Shown piece by piece: positions 19,073 through 26,439 of a stretch of DNA of 58,371 bases. Origin of the DNA: JAFGPS01 sp964570855 (GTDB lineage: Bacteria; Planctomycetota; Phycisphaerae; Sedimentisphaerales; Anaerobacaceae); the NCBI GenBank assembly GCA_964570855.1, contig CAZMZR010000011.1:1-58371 (forward strand), given 5' to 3'. A program made the position numbers and the translations under genes. The notes beneath the pieces are model-generated. The model ran no database searches and was not told the DNA's origin. It was given only the letters and a program-made list of their open reading frames with translations. Positions within the stretch are counted from its first letter, which is position 1. Every line of letters begins with the position of its first letter.

Positions 19073-19414
19073 CTATCCTATAGCATCTTTGCCATGTTGC
19101 CCGGTTCGAATGCGAATACATTCTTCCAAATCCAGCGTAAAAATCTTCCCGTCACCGATCTGGCCGGTCTTCGCTCCTTCAATGATTGCATCGATTGTTT
19201 TCTGGACAAAATCCTCGTTGACCGCAATCTCCAGCCTGACTTTCTTAAGCAGATCGACTCCAAACTTAATACCCCTGTAACTTTCCTCATAGCCAAGCTG
19301 TTCTCCGCAACCAAGAGCATTCGTCACAGACATCTTATGCACCTCGGCTTTATAAAGAGCCTGTTTGACATCTTTCAATTTATGCGGCTGAATATATGCA
19401 ACGATTAATTTCAT
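19073..19414 (-). CDS. glnK: PII nitrogen regulatory protein, second copy
   Basis: 113 residues, complete PII fold. The T-loop is GCGEQLGYEESYRGIKFGVD: Gln39, Tyr46 and Lys58 are kept, but position 51 is Phe, so uridylylation at the classical site is impossible. B-loop GAKTGQIGDGKIF and the C-terminal RIRTG are normal. The gene lies 27 bases after the second amt gene, the standard glnK-amt pairing, so its product probably gates that transporter; the symbol is given on that basis. AGGA precedes the ATG. It is closely similar to the third copy. Confidence 0.94.
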   Translation of the reverse strand: MKLIVAYIQPHKLKDVKQALYKAEVHKMSVTNALGCGEQLGYEESYRGIKFGVDLLKKVRLEIAVNEDFVQKTIDAIIEGAKTGQIGDGKIFTLDLEECIRIRTGQHGKDAIG

Positions 19415-19441
19415 TTTAAAATTCCTATTCCTGACATAATC

Positions 19442-20794
19442 TCAGCTTGTACAAAATATTTGGAAATCTCCATAAGCTTCCATGCCGTGCTCACCTATAT
19501 CGAGGCCTCGCAGTTCCTCTTCCCTGCTGACTCGCAACCCAACGGTCTTATCAATCAACTTAAAGATAATCCCCATACTAACAACCACAAATGCTATCGT
19601 GCAAATACTTCCAACCATTTGTGCTCCAAGCTGCCTCGGATTTCCACCATAGATAATCCCATTGCTTACCAGACCGAGACTCGCTTTGCCGAAGATACCT
19701 ACACTGAGTGTTCCCCAAACGCCACATATCCCGTGAACGGGAAAAGCCCCAACGGGATCGTCAATCTGGAGTTTATCGAGCAGTTCGACACCTCTTACAA
19801 CCAGATAACCCGCAATCGCACCAATCAACAATGCTGCCCAAGGTTCGACATATGCGCACGGCGCTGTTATGGCGACAAGTCCCGCCAGGGCTCCGTTCAT
19901 TGCCATCGAGAGGTCCGGTTTGCCAAACCGCTTCCATACTGTCATCATTGCAGCAATCCCCCCCAAAGCCGCCGCAACATTTGTATTTAACGCCACAAGC
20001 CCGATTGTAGAGCCGTCACCTACACCAAGCGTCGAGCCTGCGTTGAATCCAAACCATCCGAACCATAGTATGAACACCCCCAAGGATGCCAGTGGAATAC
20101 TATGGCCTGCCAAGACATTTGCTTTGCCGTCAATATTATATTTACCTTCACGGGGTTTCAAGATAATAGTCCCAACCAACGCCGCAAATCCCCCGACAGT
20201 ATGAACCACTGTTGAGCCTGCAAAATCGGCAAAACCCAAATTAGCAGATAGCCAACCGCCTCCCCAGATCCAGTGGCCAATAATCGGGTAAATCAATGCT
20301 GATATTAAAAACGAATATATAAGATAGCCGACAAACTTCATTCTCTCAGCCATACCACCTGCAACGATTGTTGCAGCAGCACCACAAAAAGCCGCCTGGA
20401 ACAACCAGAATGCGTATAATGGAATGCCGTTGGCCGTCAGTTCAAGTCCAAATAAACACCATCCTTTTAGGCCGACAAATCCATTGCCTTCACCAAACAT
20501 TAAACCGTAACCAACAAGAAAGAAACCCAATGAAGCCAGGCAAAAATCAAGAAAATTTTTAGTGAGAATATTGCATGTATTTTTCGCCCTTATGAATCCG
20601 GCCTCAACCATTCCAAAGCCGGCCTGCATGAAAAATACCAGGAACGCCCCTAACAAAACCCATACAGTATCGAGACCCTGCTTAAGCTGTTCTATGCTTA
20701 CAGCTCCATCATTTGCACTTGCATCGCTGCAAATAATCAATAGAAAGGCACCTGGTATCAACAGACTTATAAGTTTATTTTGTTTCTTAACCAT
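19442..20794 (-). CDS. amt: Ammonium transporter, second copy
   Basis: 450 residues. N-terminal signal-like helix (ending DASA) and eleven further membrane segments. The pore histidines appear in TVVHTVGGFAAL and FPVHGICGVWG, and the first transport helix reads MQAGFGMVEAGFIRAKNT, as in AmtB. It takes up ammonium across the cytoplasmic membrane. Its PII partner gene follows 27 bases downstream. Gene order, length and sequence closely resemble the third copy, suggesting that amt-glnK was duplicated as a unit. A sigma-54 promoter at 20900-20914 and a pair of inverted activator sites at 21004-21046 lie upstream. Confidence 0.95.
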   Translation of the reverse strand: MVKKQNKLISLLIPGAFLLIICSDASANDGAVSIEQLKQGLDTVWVLLGAFLVFFMQAGFGMVEAGFIRAKNTCNILTKNFLDFCLASLGFFLVGYGLMFGEGNGFVGLKGWCLFGLELTANGIPLYAFWLFQAAFCGAAATIVAGGMAERMKFVGYLIYSFLISALIYPIIGHWIWGGGWLSANLGFADFAGSTVVHTVGGFAALVGTIILKPREGKYNIDGKANVLAGHSIPLASLGVFILWFGWFGFNAGSTLGVGDGSTIGLVALNTNVAAALGGIAAMMTVWKRFGKPDLSMAMNGALAGLVAITAPCAYVEPWAALLIGAIAGYLVVRGVELLDKLQIDDPVGAFPVHGICGVWGTLSVGIFGKASLGLVSNGIIYGGNPRQLGAQMVGSICTIAFVVVSMGIIFKLIDKTVGLRVSREEELRGLDIGEHGMEAYGDFQIFCTS

Positions 20795-20899
20795 TACTGT
20801 TACATCTCCATCCGGGCTTAATCCAAATTACTCTTACTCCAATTTCTATAAATTTATTTTTACTAACCCCTAATAATTAACAATATTACAGATTCTTGA

Positions 20900-20914
20900 G
20901 CAAACTATATGCCA
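20900..20914 (-). promoter_or_regulatory. Sigma-54 promoter of amt(2)-glnK
   Basis: Minus strand reads TGGCATATAGTTTGC, matching the -24/-12 consensus with the exact 5-base spacing. It is about 106 bases before the amt start at 20794. Confidence 0.75.
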
Positions 20915-21003
20915 GAGGTTATTGCATTTCCAAAAAACTATACAAGTCATTTAATAACAAGTATTTACAAGATGTTTCAATATTTTTAAGACACAAAACA
21001 TAG

Positions 21004-21046
21004 CTACAAATATGTCGCATTTCAACAAAAGACGACATATTTGTAT
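21004..21046. promoter_or_regulatory. Inverted pair of activator sites upstream of amt(2)
   Basis: CTACAAATATGTCG at 21004-21017 and its near-perfect inverse CGACATATTTGTAT at 21033-21046 (13 paired bases) are 29 bp apart. They start 89 bp upstream of the sigma-54 promoter. They match the sites of the other two operons in the core AC-N4-TTGT. The same DNA could form a hairpin downstream of the third PII gene, but no T-tract follows on the minus strand. Confidence 0.6.
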
Positions 21047-21070
21047 TATTGTTTGCATGAGACAGGGCCT

Positions 21071-21089
21071 GCCCATAGCCCTTATGGGC
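21071..21089 (-). terminator. Hairpin after the third PII gene
   Basis: GCCCATA at 21071-21077 pairs with TATGGGC at 21083-21089, with a 5-base loop. It lies about 40 bases after the PII stop. The stem is strong but there is no U-run, so it may act as a 3'-end or Rho-assisted terminator. Confidence 0.45.
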
Positions 21090-21128
21090 GTAACGAAGTA
21101 ATGGCTCGGCGTAAATAATCCCGAGATT

Positions 21129-21470
21129 CTATCCTATCGCTTCGGACCCTACTTCACCGGTACGAATTCGTACACATTCGCCCAGGCTAACAACAAAAAT
21201 CTTCCCGTCCCCAATCTCTCCGCTTCTTGCACCTTCAATGATCGCTTTTATTGTCTTGTCAACAAAATCCTCGTTGATTGCTATCTCAAGTCTGACTTTC
21301 TTAAGCAGATTCACCTCGAAATCAACTCCACGGTAGCTTTCGTGATAGCCTCTTTGTGCTCCGCATCCGAGTGCATTGGTTACAGAGACTTTATACACTT
21401 CATTTTTATATAGTGACTTTTTAACATCCTGCAGTTTATGCGGCTGTACATATGCGATTATCAATTTCAT
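21129..21470 (-). CDS. glnK: PII nitrogen regulatory protein, third copy
   Basis: 113 residues from the ATG at 21470, chosen over a longer frame starting at 21551 because GGAG lies 9 bases before it and the product then starts exactly as other PII proteins (MKLIIAYVQP). The T-loop GCGAQRGYHESYRGVDFEVN has Phe at position 51, again removing the classical uridylylation site, while Gln39, Tyr46 and Lys58 are kept. It follows the third amt gene by 34 bases and probably controls that channel. It is very like the second copy and less like the glnB next to glnA. Confidence 0.95.
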   Translation of the reverse strand: MKLIIAYVQPHKLQDVKKSLYKNEVYKVSVTNALGCGAQRGYHESYRGVDFEVNLLKKVRLEIAINEDFVDKTIKAIIEGARSGEIGDGKIFVVSLGECVRIRTGEVGSEAIG

Positions 21471-21504
21471 TATTGTTATCTCCAAACACTCATACACAAA
21501 ACCA

Positions 21505-22860
21505 TTATGTTGTAGTAAAGATCTGGAAGCCGGAATATGCCTCCATACCATGCTCGCCGATATCGAGCCCTTTTAGTTCCTCTTCCGAAGTAACACGCAG
21601 TCCGATAGTTTTTTCTATAGCGAAAAATAACGCTAATCCGAGACCAAATGCCCACACAAACGCTGAACCTGCCCCAAGCACCTGCACTCCAAGCTGCTTC
21701 AGACCACCGCCATATAAAAGGCCTGTTTCCATGTTAAACAGCCCCGCTGAGAGTGTACCCCACACTCCACAAACACCATGTACGCTTACAGCACCGACGG
21801 GATCATCGACTTTCAAAACATGGTCGATGAAAAGTACGGACAAAACAACCAGCACACCACCGACAGCACCAATAGCAATAGCAGCCATCGGAGAAACACC
21901 ATCACACGGAGCCGTAATGGATACCAATCCAGCCAAGGCGCCGTTTAGTGCCATTGAAGCATCCGGCTTTTTCATTATGACCCAGGCGGTACACATCGCG
22001 AAGATTGCGCCTGCCGCCGCGGACAAATTCGTGGTAACCGCAATATAGCCGATTAATCCCTCGCCGGTAGTGGTACTGCCGGGATTAAATCCGAACCACC
22101 CGAACCACAGGATGAAAACACCCAGTGCCGCCAGTGGAATGCTATGCCCCGTAATCGCGCGGGGTTTGCCGTCGGGACCGTATTTGCCGATGCGTGGCCC
22201 CAGCACAACCGCCCCGGCTAAAGCCAGCCAGCCTCCGATAGAGTGCACAACAGTCGAGCCGGCAAAATCAAGGAAGCCAAGATTCTCAAGCCAGCCGCCA
22301 CCATCCAGCAGGCCGCCCCAGGCCCAGGAGCCGAATATCGGATATATCAGCAGTGATATGAAAAAACTGTAGATCAGGTATCCGATAAACTTCGTACGTT
22401 CCGCCATCGCTCCGGAGACAATCGTTGCTGCGGTTGCCGCAAAGACCGTCTGGAATATCAGAAACGTCCAGTTCCAGTCAGTACCCGGCTCAACTCCGCT
22501 TAAGCCGAACAGAGTTGTTCCAAAAATACCGTTAGTCTCGCCGAACATCAGACCAAATCCTACAAGGAAGAAGGCTATTGTTCCAACGGAGAAATCCATA
22601 AGGTTCTTCATCAGAATATTGACGGCGTTTTTGGCCCTGGTGAATCCAGTCTCCACCATCGCAAAGCCTGCCTGCATGAAGAAGACCAGAAATGCTGCAA
22701 CACATGTCCAAACCACATTGATATTCGTTTGCAGCTCTTCTTTGATTGCTTCCAAATCCGTCACAGTATTTTCCGTTTCGCCGGCAAACGTTGACACACT
22801 AAAAACCAGCTCCGCCAACAGCACAACACCTATCAAAAAATATATTTTTTTTCTGTCCAT
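21505..22860 (-). CDS. amt: Ammonium transporter, third copy
   Basis: 451 residues: signal-like N-terminus (ending STFA), about 25 polar residues, then eleven membrane helices. The pore histidines are in TVVHSIGGWLAL and VSVHGVCGVWG; MQAGFAMVETGFTRAKN marks the first helix. It imports ammonium. It lies between a putative porin gene (18 bases upstream) and its PII gene. This order suggests a pathway from outer to inner membrane encoded in one transcript, driven by the sigma-54 promoter at 23696-23710. AGAGG precedes the ATG. Confidence 0.95.
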   Translation of the reverse strand: MDRKKIYFLIGVVLLAELVFSVSTFAGETENTVTDLEAIKEELQTNINVVWTCVAAFLVFFMQAGFAMVETGFTRAKNAVNILMKNLMDFSVGTIAFFLVGFGLMFGETNGIFGTTLFGLSGVEPGTDWNWTFLIFQTVFAATAATIVSGAMAERTKFIGYLIYSFFISLLIYPIFGSWAWGGLLDGGGWLENLGFLDFAGSTVVHSIGGWLALAGAVVLGPRIGKYGPDGKPRAITGHSIPLAALGVFILWFGWFGFNPGSTTTGEGLIGYIAVTTNLSAAAGAIFAMCTAWVIMKKPDASMALNGALAGLVSITAPCDGVSPMAAIAIGAVGGVLVVLSVLFIDHVLKVDDPVGAVSVHGVCGVWGTLSAGLFNMETGLLYGGGLKQLGVQVLGAGSAFVWAFGLGLALFFAIEKTIGLRVTSEEELKGLDIGEHGMEAYSGFQIFTTT

Positions 22861-22878
22861 TGCATCAGACCTCTTTTG

Positions 22879-23640
22879 TTAAAAACCTTTCGCGAAACCA
22901 ATCCCAACAAAGAAAAAGTCATCGTCAGTTCCAGAAGCGATGCTGTCTTTAACATCGCTGAGTAACGCTACATAATTAATAGAAGGATTTACCGTCCAGC
23001 CGCCAATCTCAAACGGGAAAGCAGCTGACAACGCTAAATCATTAGCACTGCTGTCACTGAGACTCCAATAAGACTTGTTATACGAACTATCACCCCAACC
23101 ATAGCTTGCACCAAGCTCCATCGTGACCGGAGCATCAGGACCAAGCTCAAAAACATTTTCCACACTATGTCCCACTCCTACTGAAACGTATAAACCATCT
23201 ACCTCATCAATATCATGGTAAAAAGTCACAGATGGGTTCAAAAAGGTACTCAAGCTTAATCCCCAGTACAGCTCAGTTGTTCCCGGAGTTGTTGTTCCAG
23301 GAAAGTCATAATATATTGCTCCAACAGAGAAACCAACGCCCTTAATACCCGGTACATCGTTAGAATAATCGATTGAGTAATCAACTTCCGTAAATTCACC
23401 ACTGTTACCGTTGGAATCCGTTGTTTCAAGGCTACCCCATATACCGGCAGTAAAGCCTTTATAGCCGGCACTCAAACCCGGTTGAAATACAGGATCGTCG
23501 TCGAGATTCTGCCCTCGCCAGATGTACTTACCAAAGTAGTCGGCGGTAAACTCAAATTCCACCTCATCCCCCGCAAAAACAGTGGTTGTTGAACCAATCA
23601 ACACAAGAACCCCAAAAGTTACCAATATCTTCCTTTTCAT
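22879..23640 (-). CDS. Putative outer-membrane porin (TorF-like) of the amt operon
   Basis: 253 residues with a signal peptide (LVTFGVLVLIGSTTTVFA) and then alternating beta-strand sequence with many aromatic strand ends. The protein ends in Phe (FFFVGIGFAKGF), as outer-membrane barrels do. DYFGKYIWRGQNLDDDPVFQPGL near the start resembles the TorF family of putative porins. It is the first gene of the operon carrying the third amt and PII genes, so it may let ammonium or another nitrogen compound through the outer membrane; that role is inferred from position. AAAGGA precedes the ATG. The barrel call is good, the substrate unknown. Confidence 0.78.
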   Translation of the reverse strand: MKRKILVTFGVLVLIGSTTTVFAGDEVEFEFTADYFGKYIWRGQNLDDDPVFQPGLSAGYKGFTAGIWGSLETTDSNGNSGEFTEVDYSIDYSNDVPGIKGVGFSVGAIYYDFPGTTTPGTTELYWGLSLSTFLNPSVTFYHDIDEVDGLYVSVGVGHSVENVFELGPDAPVTMELGASYGWGDSSYNKSYWSLSDSSANDLALSAAFPFEIGGWTVNPSINYVALLSDVKDSIASGTDDDFFFVGIGFAKGF

Positions 23641-23695
23641 CTTCGTTTCCTTTCTTAAACGTGTAGAAAAAAATATTTATTTTTCATTACTTTAA

Positions 23696-23710
23696 GCAAG
23701 GATCGTGCCA
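23696..23710 (-). promoter_or_regulatory. Sigma-54 promoter of porin-amt(3)-glnK
   Basis: Minus strand reads TGGCACGATCCTTGC, a perfect match to the sigma-54 consensus (TGGCAC-N5-TTGC). It lies about 56 bases before the porin start at 23640. Confidence 0.9.
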
Positions 23711-23788
23711 AAAGAGGGTATGTTTTTGTAACTACTTATGCATAAAACTGTTATACCCTTACAGCCAAATTTGCAGGGATCTTAATCA

Positions 23789-23832
23789 TAACAAATATGT
23801 TGCATATAGATTGATTACAAACAAATGCGTAG
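23789..23832. promoter_or_regulatory. Paired activator sites upstream of the porin-amt(3) promoter
   Basis: On the minus strand, CAACATATTTGTTA (23789-23802) and CTACGCATTTGTTT (23819-23832) share the AC-N4-TTGT core of the sites near the other amt operons. They are 30 bp apart and begin 78 bp upstream of the sigma-54 promoter. They lie in the shared divergent region with the activator gene. Confidence 0.55.
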
Positions 23833-23959
23833 GATAATATGCATTCAAACACACCTAATTACTATTGAAAAAACACTGTTTTCAAGATAAGATCAAAAAG
23901 AGACCATTAATCAAAGCCAACTGAATAACTTGACAGCCTAATAAATCCAATATAACAGA

Positions 23960-23995
23960 CTACGCATTTGTAATTCATAAATTTTTTGATACAAT
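23960..23995 (+). promoter_or_regulatory. Probable promoter of the activator gene with an overlapping activator site
   Basis: CTACGCATTTGTAA at 23960-23973 is a further copy of the activator motif. Its last six bases, TTGTAA (23968-23973), fit a -35 box, with TACAAT at 23990-23995 as -10 after a 16-base spacer. The ATG follows 46 bases later. A site placed over a -35 box usually represses, so the activator may limit its own synthesis. Confidence 0.5.
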
Positions 23996-24041
23996 TATGT
24001 CATTGGCTAATCTACATTAAATAAAGAAAGGGATTATCCTT

Positions 24042-25613
24042 ATGGCTAAAAAGCATGTCAAAATGGAAAACGAGGTCTTAAAGCCTACTCGCCATGTACG
24101 TGAACTTGAGACCCTTTACCGAATAAGCCAAATTCTCGCTTCCGGAAATCAACAGAAACAGACTCTTGCGGAAGTGCTGGACACCCTCGACAGTGAACTT
24201 GGCCTGAACAGAGGCACAGTAACGTTGTTAGCTCCTGACAGTTCTGAGATTAAAATAGAAGTTGCACACAATATTTCCCTGGAACAATCCCGTAAAGTTA
24301 GATACCAGATGGGTGAGGGCGTAACCGGTAAAGTAATTGAAACCGGCAAGGCTATGGTTGTGCCTAAAGTCTCGAAAGAGCCTTTATTTCTAAATCGCTT
24401 CGAGCGATGGAAGTCTGCGAAGGAAGAAATTAGCTTTATTTGCGTACCAATTTCGATAGGCCGAAAGGTCATTGGGACAATATCTGTAGATAGAGTTTAC
24501 GAACAGGAAAGATCTCTGGATGAGGATAAGCGTGTTTTAAGTATAGTGGCAAGCATGATTGCCAATGACGTCAAAGCCCGTCAGGAAGCCGTTCTTCGTC
24601 GACAAGAACTTGAAAACGAGAACCTTCGTCTGCGTCACGAACTCGAGGACCGATTTCGTCCTGAAAACATCATAGGCAACTCCGGCGCTATGCGTGATGT
24701 CTATCGTCAGATTCACCAGGTAACCGGTGGTGATACAACTGTTCTTATACGCGGCGAATCCGGAACCGGCAAGGAATTAGTCGCTCACGCGATTCATTAT
24801 TCCAGTCCGAGAAGTGAAGGAGCATTTGTAAAAGTAAACTGTGCCGCACTGAATGAGAACCTACTTGAAAGTGAGCTATTCGGACATGAAAAAGGAGCTT
24901 TTACTGGTGCGATACAGAGCCGTAAAGGCCGTATAGAAGAAGCTGATGGGGGTACTCTATTTCTCGATGAAATTGGAGATTTCTCGCCCGTTACTCAGGT
25001 AAAGCTACTGCGCGTGCTCCAGGAGCGTCAATTCGAGAGAGTTGGCAGCAACCGCACTCTCAAGACTAATGCAAGGATTATAACCGCGACCAACCGGGAT
25101 CTGGAAATAGCCGTTCAGACGGGAACTTTTCGTCAGGACCTTTACTATCGAATCAACGTGTTTCCAATATTCCTGCCGCCCCTGCGCGATCGAAAAGACG
25201 ACATACTGTTACTGGCGGACTTTTTCGTTGAACAATACGCCAAAAAGATGAAAAAAGATGTACGGCGGATCAGTACACCGGCTATTAACATGATGGTGGC
25301 GTATCACTGGCCCGGCAACGTACGAGAGCTGGAAAATTGTATTGAAAGAGCAGTATTATTAAGTACCGACAGCGTTATACACGGCCATCATCTGCCTCCA
25401 ACCCTTCAGACCTCCGACGCTTCCGATACTATCGGGACAGGCTCGCTCAAGGAGAGAGTCAATTTATTCGAGCGTGACATCATTGTCGATGCACTCAAAC
25501 GCTGCAACGGCAATCTCGCTTCGACGGCCCGCGACTTGAAAACGACCGCCCGAATCGTAGGTTATAAGGTCAAGGAACTGGGAATCGACCACAGACGATA
25601 CAGCAGAAAATGA
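24042..25613 (+). CDS. NifA-type sigma-54-dependent transcriptional activator
   Basis: 523 residues. A GAF sensor domain (about 20-175) and a helical linker (about 178-205) precede an AAA+ domain with Walker A GESGTGKE (238-245), the sigma-54-contacting GAFTGA loop (285-290) and Walker B GTLFLDEIG (304-312). A C-terminal Fis-type helix-turn-helix (about 470-520) follows. This is the architecture of NifA, not of NtrC: there is no phosphoacceptor receiver domain. The interdomain cysteines of oxygen-sensitive NifA are absent. It is divergent from three amt operons with sigma-54 promoters, so it is the likely activator; the GAF domain may bind 2-oxoglutarate or PII, as in NifA, but that is inference. 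No nif structural genes are present here. GGGA precedes the ATG. Confidence 0.9.
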   Translation: MAKKHVKMENEVLKPTRHVRELETLYRISQILASGNQQKQTLAEVLDTLDSELGLNRGTVTLLAPDSSEIKIEVAHNISLEQSRKVRYQMGEGVTGKVIETGKAMVVPKVSKEPLFLNRFERWKSAKEEISFICVPISIGRKVIGTISVDRVYEQERSLDEDKRVLSIVASMIANDVKARQEAVLRRQELENENLRLRHELEDRFRPENIIGNSGAMRDVYRQIHQVTGGDTTVLIRGESGTGKELVAHAIHYSSPRSEGAFVKVNCAALNENLLESELFGHEKGAFTGAIQSRKGRIEEADGGTLFLDEIGDFSPVTQVKLLRVLQERQFERVGSNRTLKTNARIITATNRDLEIAVQTGTFRQDLYYRINVFPIFLPPLRDRKDDILLLADFFVEQYAKKMKKDVRRISTPAINMMVAYHWPGNVRELENCIERAVLLSTDSVIHGHHLPPTLQTSDASDTIGTGSLKERVNLFERDIIVDALKRCNGNLASTARDLKTTARIVGYKVKELGIDHRRYSRK

Positions 25614-25676
25614 TATCGTTCCACACAACATGGATTAGTTTTCCGGCTTATTTGGAACAACGCAAAGAGGCACTGT

Positions 25677-26066
25677 TTAGAATTTCAACAGATAGGAGAT
25701 ACCAACTACTGTCGGCTCTTCGATCCAACTGACTTTATCCGGATATATTTTCTTAAAGCCCGAAGAATACGAATAGCGTTTGTTATCTCCAATGACCGGG
25801 ATATTTTGAACAAAAACAGTCAGAGTGGATAACTTATTGACACGATAGGTTAATGAAACATTAGCGGCTATCTCAAGATCGTATGCATCTTTGCTGCGTA
25901 TATCGGCAATCATATTCGCATCTCCACCCGCTACTTCAAGTGCATCAAGGCCGTCTTTTCGGCCTTCGAATCCCCACAGGGCATGCATGTTTGCGTGTAG
26001 TGACAACCGTCCTTCAAGAAAGTCTATGTTGCCATATAGTTTTGTTATGTAGATACCCACGAGCAT
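25677..26066 (-). pseudogene. C-terminal remnant of an outer-membrane beta-barrel (TonB-receptor-like)
   Basis: 129 residues of strand-rich sequence (LEGRLSLHANMHALWGF, AANVSLTYRVNKLSTLTVFV, VGISYLLKF) ending in Phe. This resembles the last strands of a TonB-dependent receptor, a family that is normally several times longer. There is no signal peptide, plug domain or ribosome site, and a stop codon lies in frame about 65 bases upstream of the first ATG. The simplest reading is a decayed 3' fragment. A short independent gene is possible but less likely. Confidence 0.5.
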
Positions 26067-26298
26067 AGAACATGGAACTCTGCCCTTCGGATTAATAGAA
26101 CACTTTAAGCAAACAACTTTGTTTTCCTATAGATTATTTGTATAACCTATTTAGTCATAACTCGGTCTAAGATAATGAATTTATAGTAAAAATTAGAAAA
26201 AACTGTATGTTTTGATATTGATAATCAGCATATCAGGGATTTTTTCAGAAGCGCTAAGAACACATATACATTTGCAAATCACAAAAGCAGATGCAATA

Positions 26299-26317
26299 AT
26301 GATGGAAGTTCCATCAT
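26299..26317. promoter_or_regulatory. Palindrome, possible operator
   Basis: ATGATGGAA-G-TTCCATCAT, a perfect 9-bp inverted repeat around one base. It lies about 35 bases upstream of the candidate -35 box for the sugar-transferase gene, a fitting place for a regulator. Such short-centred palindromes usually bind protein dimers rather than form hairpins. Confidence 0.45.
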
Positions 26318-26352
26318 GCTTGATGTGTCATTGATATGGTTTATAAAATATT

Positions 26353-26381
26353 TTGACAACCTGGTTATTAATCAAAATAAT
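26353..26381 (+). promoter_or_regulatory. Sigma-70-type promoter for the sugar-transferase operon
   Basis: A perfect -35, TTGACA, at 26353-26358. AATAAT at 26376-26381 is 17 bases on, with an alternative TAATAT at 26378-26383. The start codon is 59 bases further. Confidence 0.5.
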
Positions 26382-26439
26382 ATAGCTGGAAAAGCTATGA
26401 TTAATCACAATGTTTTATAGTTGAGATTGAAAAAGCAAA

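Larger units (their letters stand above)
26067..26439. other. Intergenic region before the polysaccharide genes
   Basis: About 370 AT-rich bases. It holds a 9-bp-arm palindrome (26299-26317), a likely promoter (26353-26381) and a small stem in the leader (ATAGCT 26382-26387 with AGCTAT 26393-26398). Confidence 0.5.

Noticed and set aside
18001..22860. Direct repeats between amt genes as a mobile element
   Set aside because: The similarity reflects paralogous protein-coding genes, with no transposase or terminal repeats.
24042..25613. Evidence for nitrogen fixation from the NifA-like regulator
   Set aside because: No nif structural genes are in the window, and the linked genes are for ammonium uptake; NifA-like architecture also serves other sigma-54 regulons.
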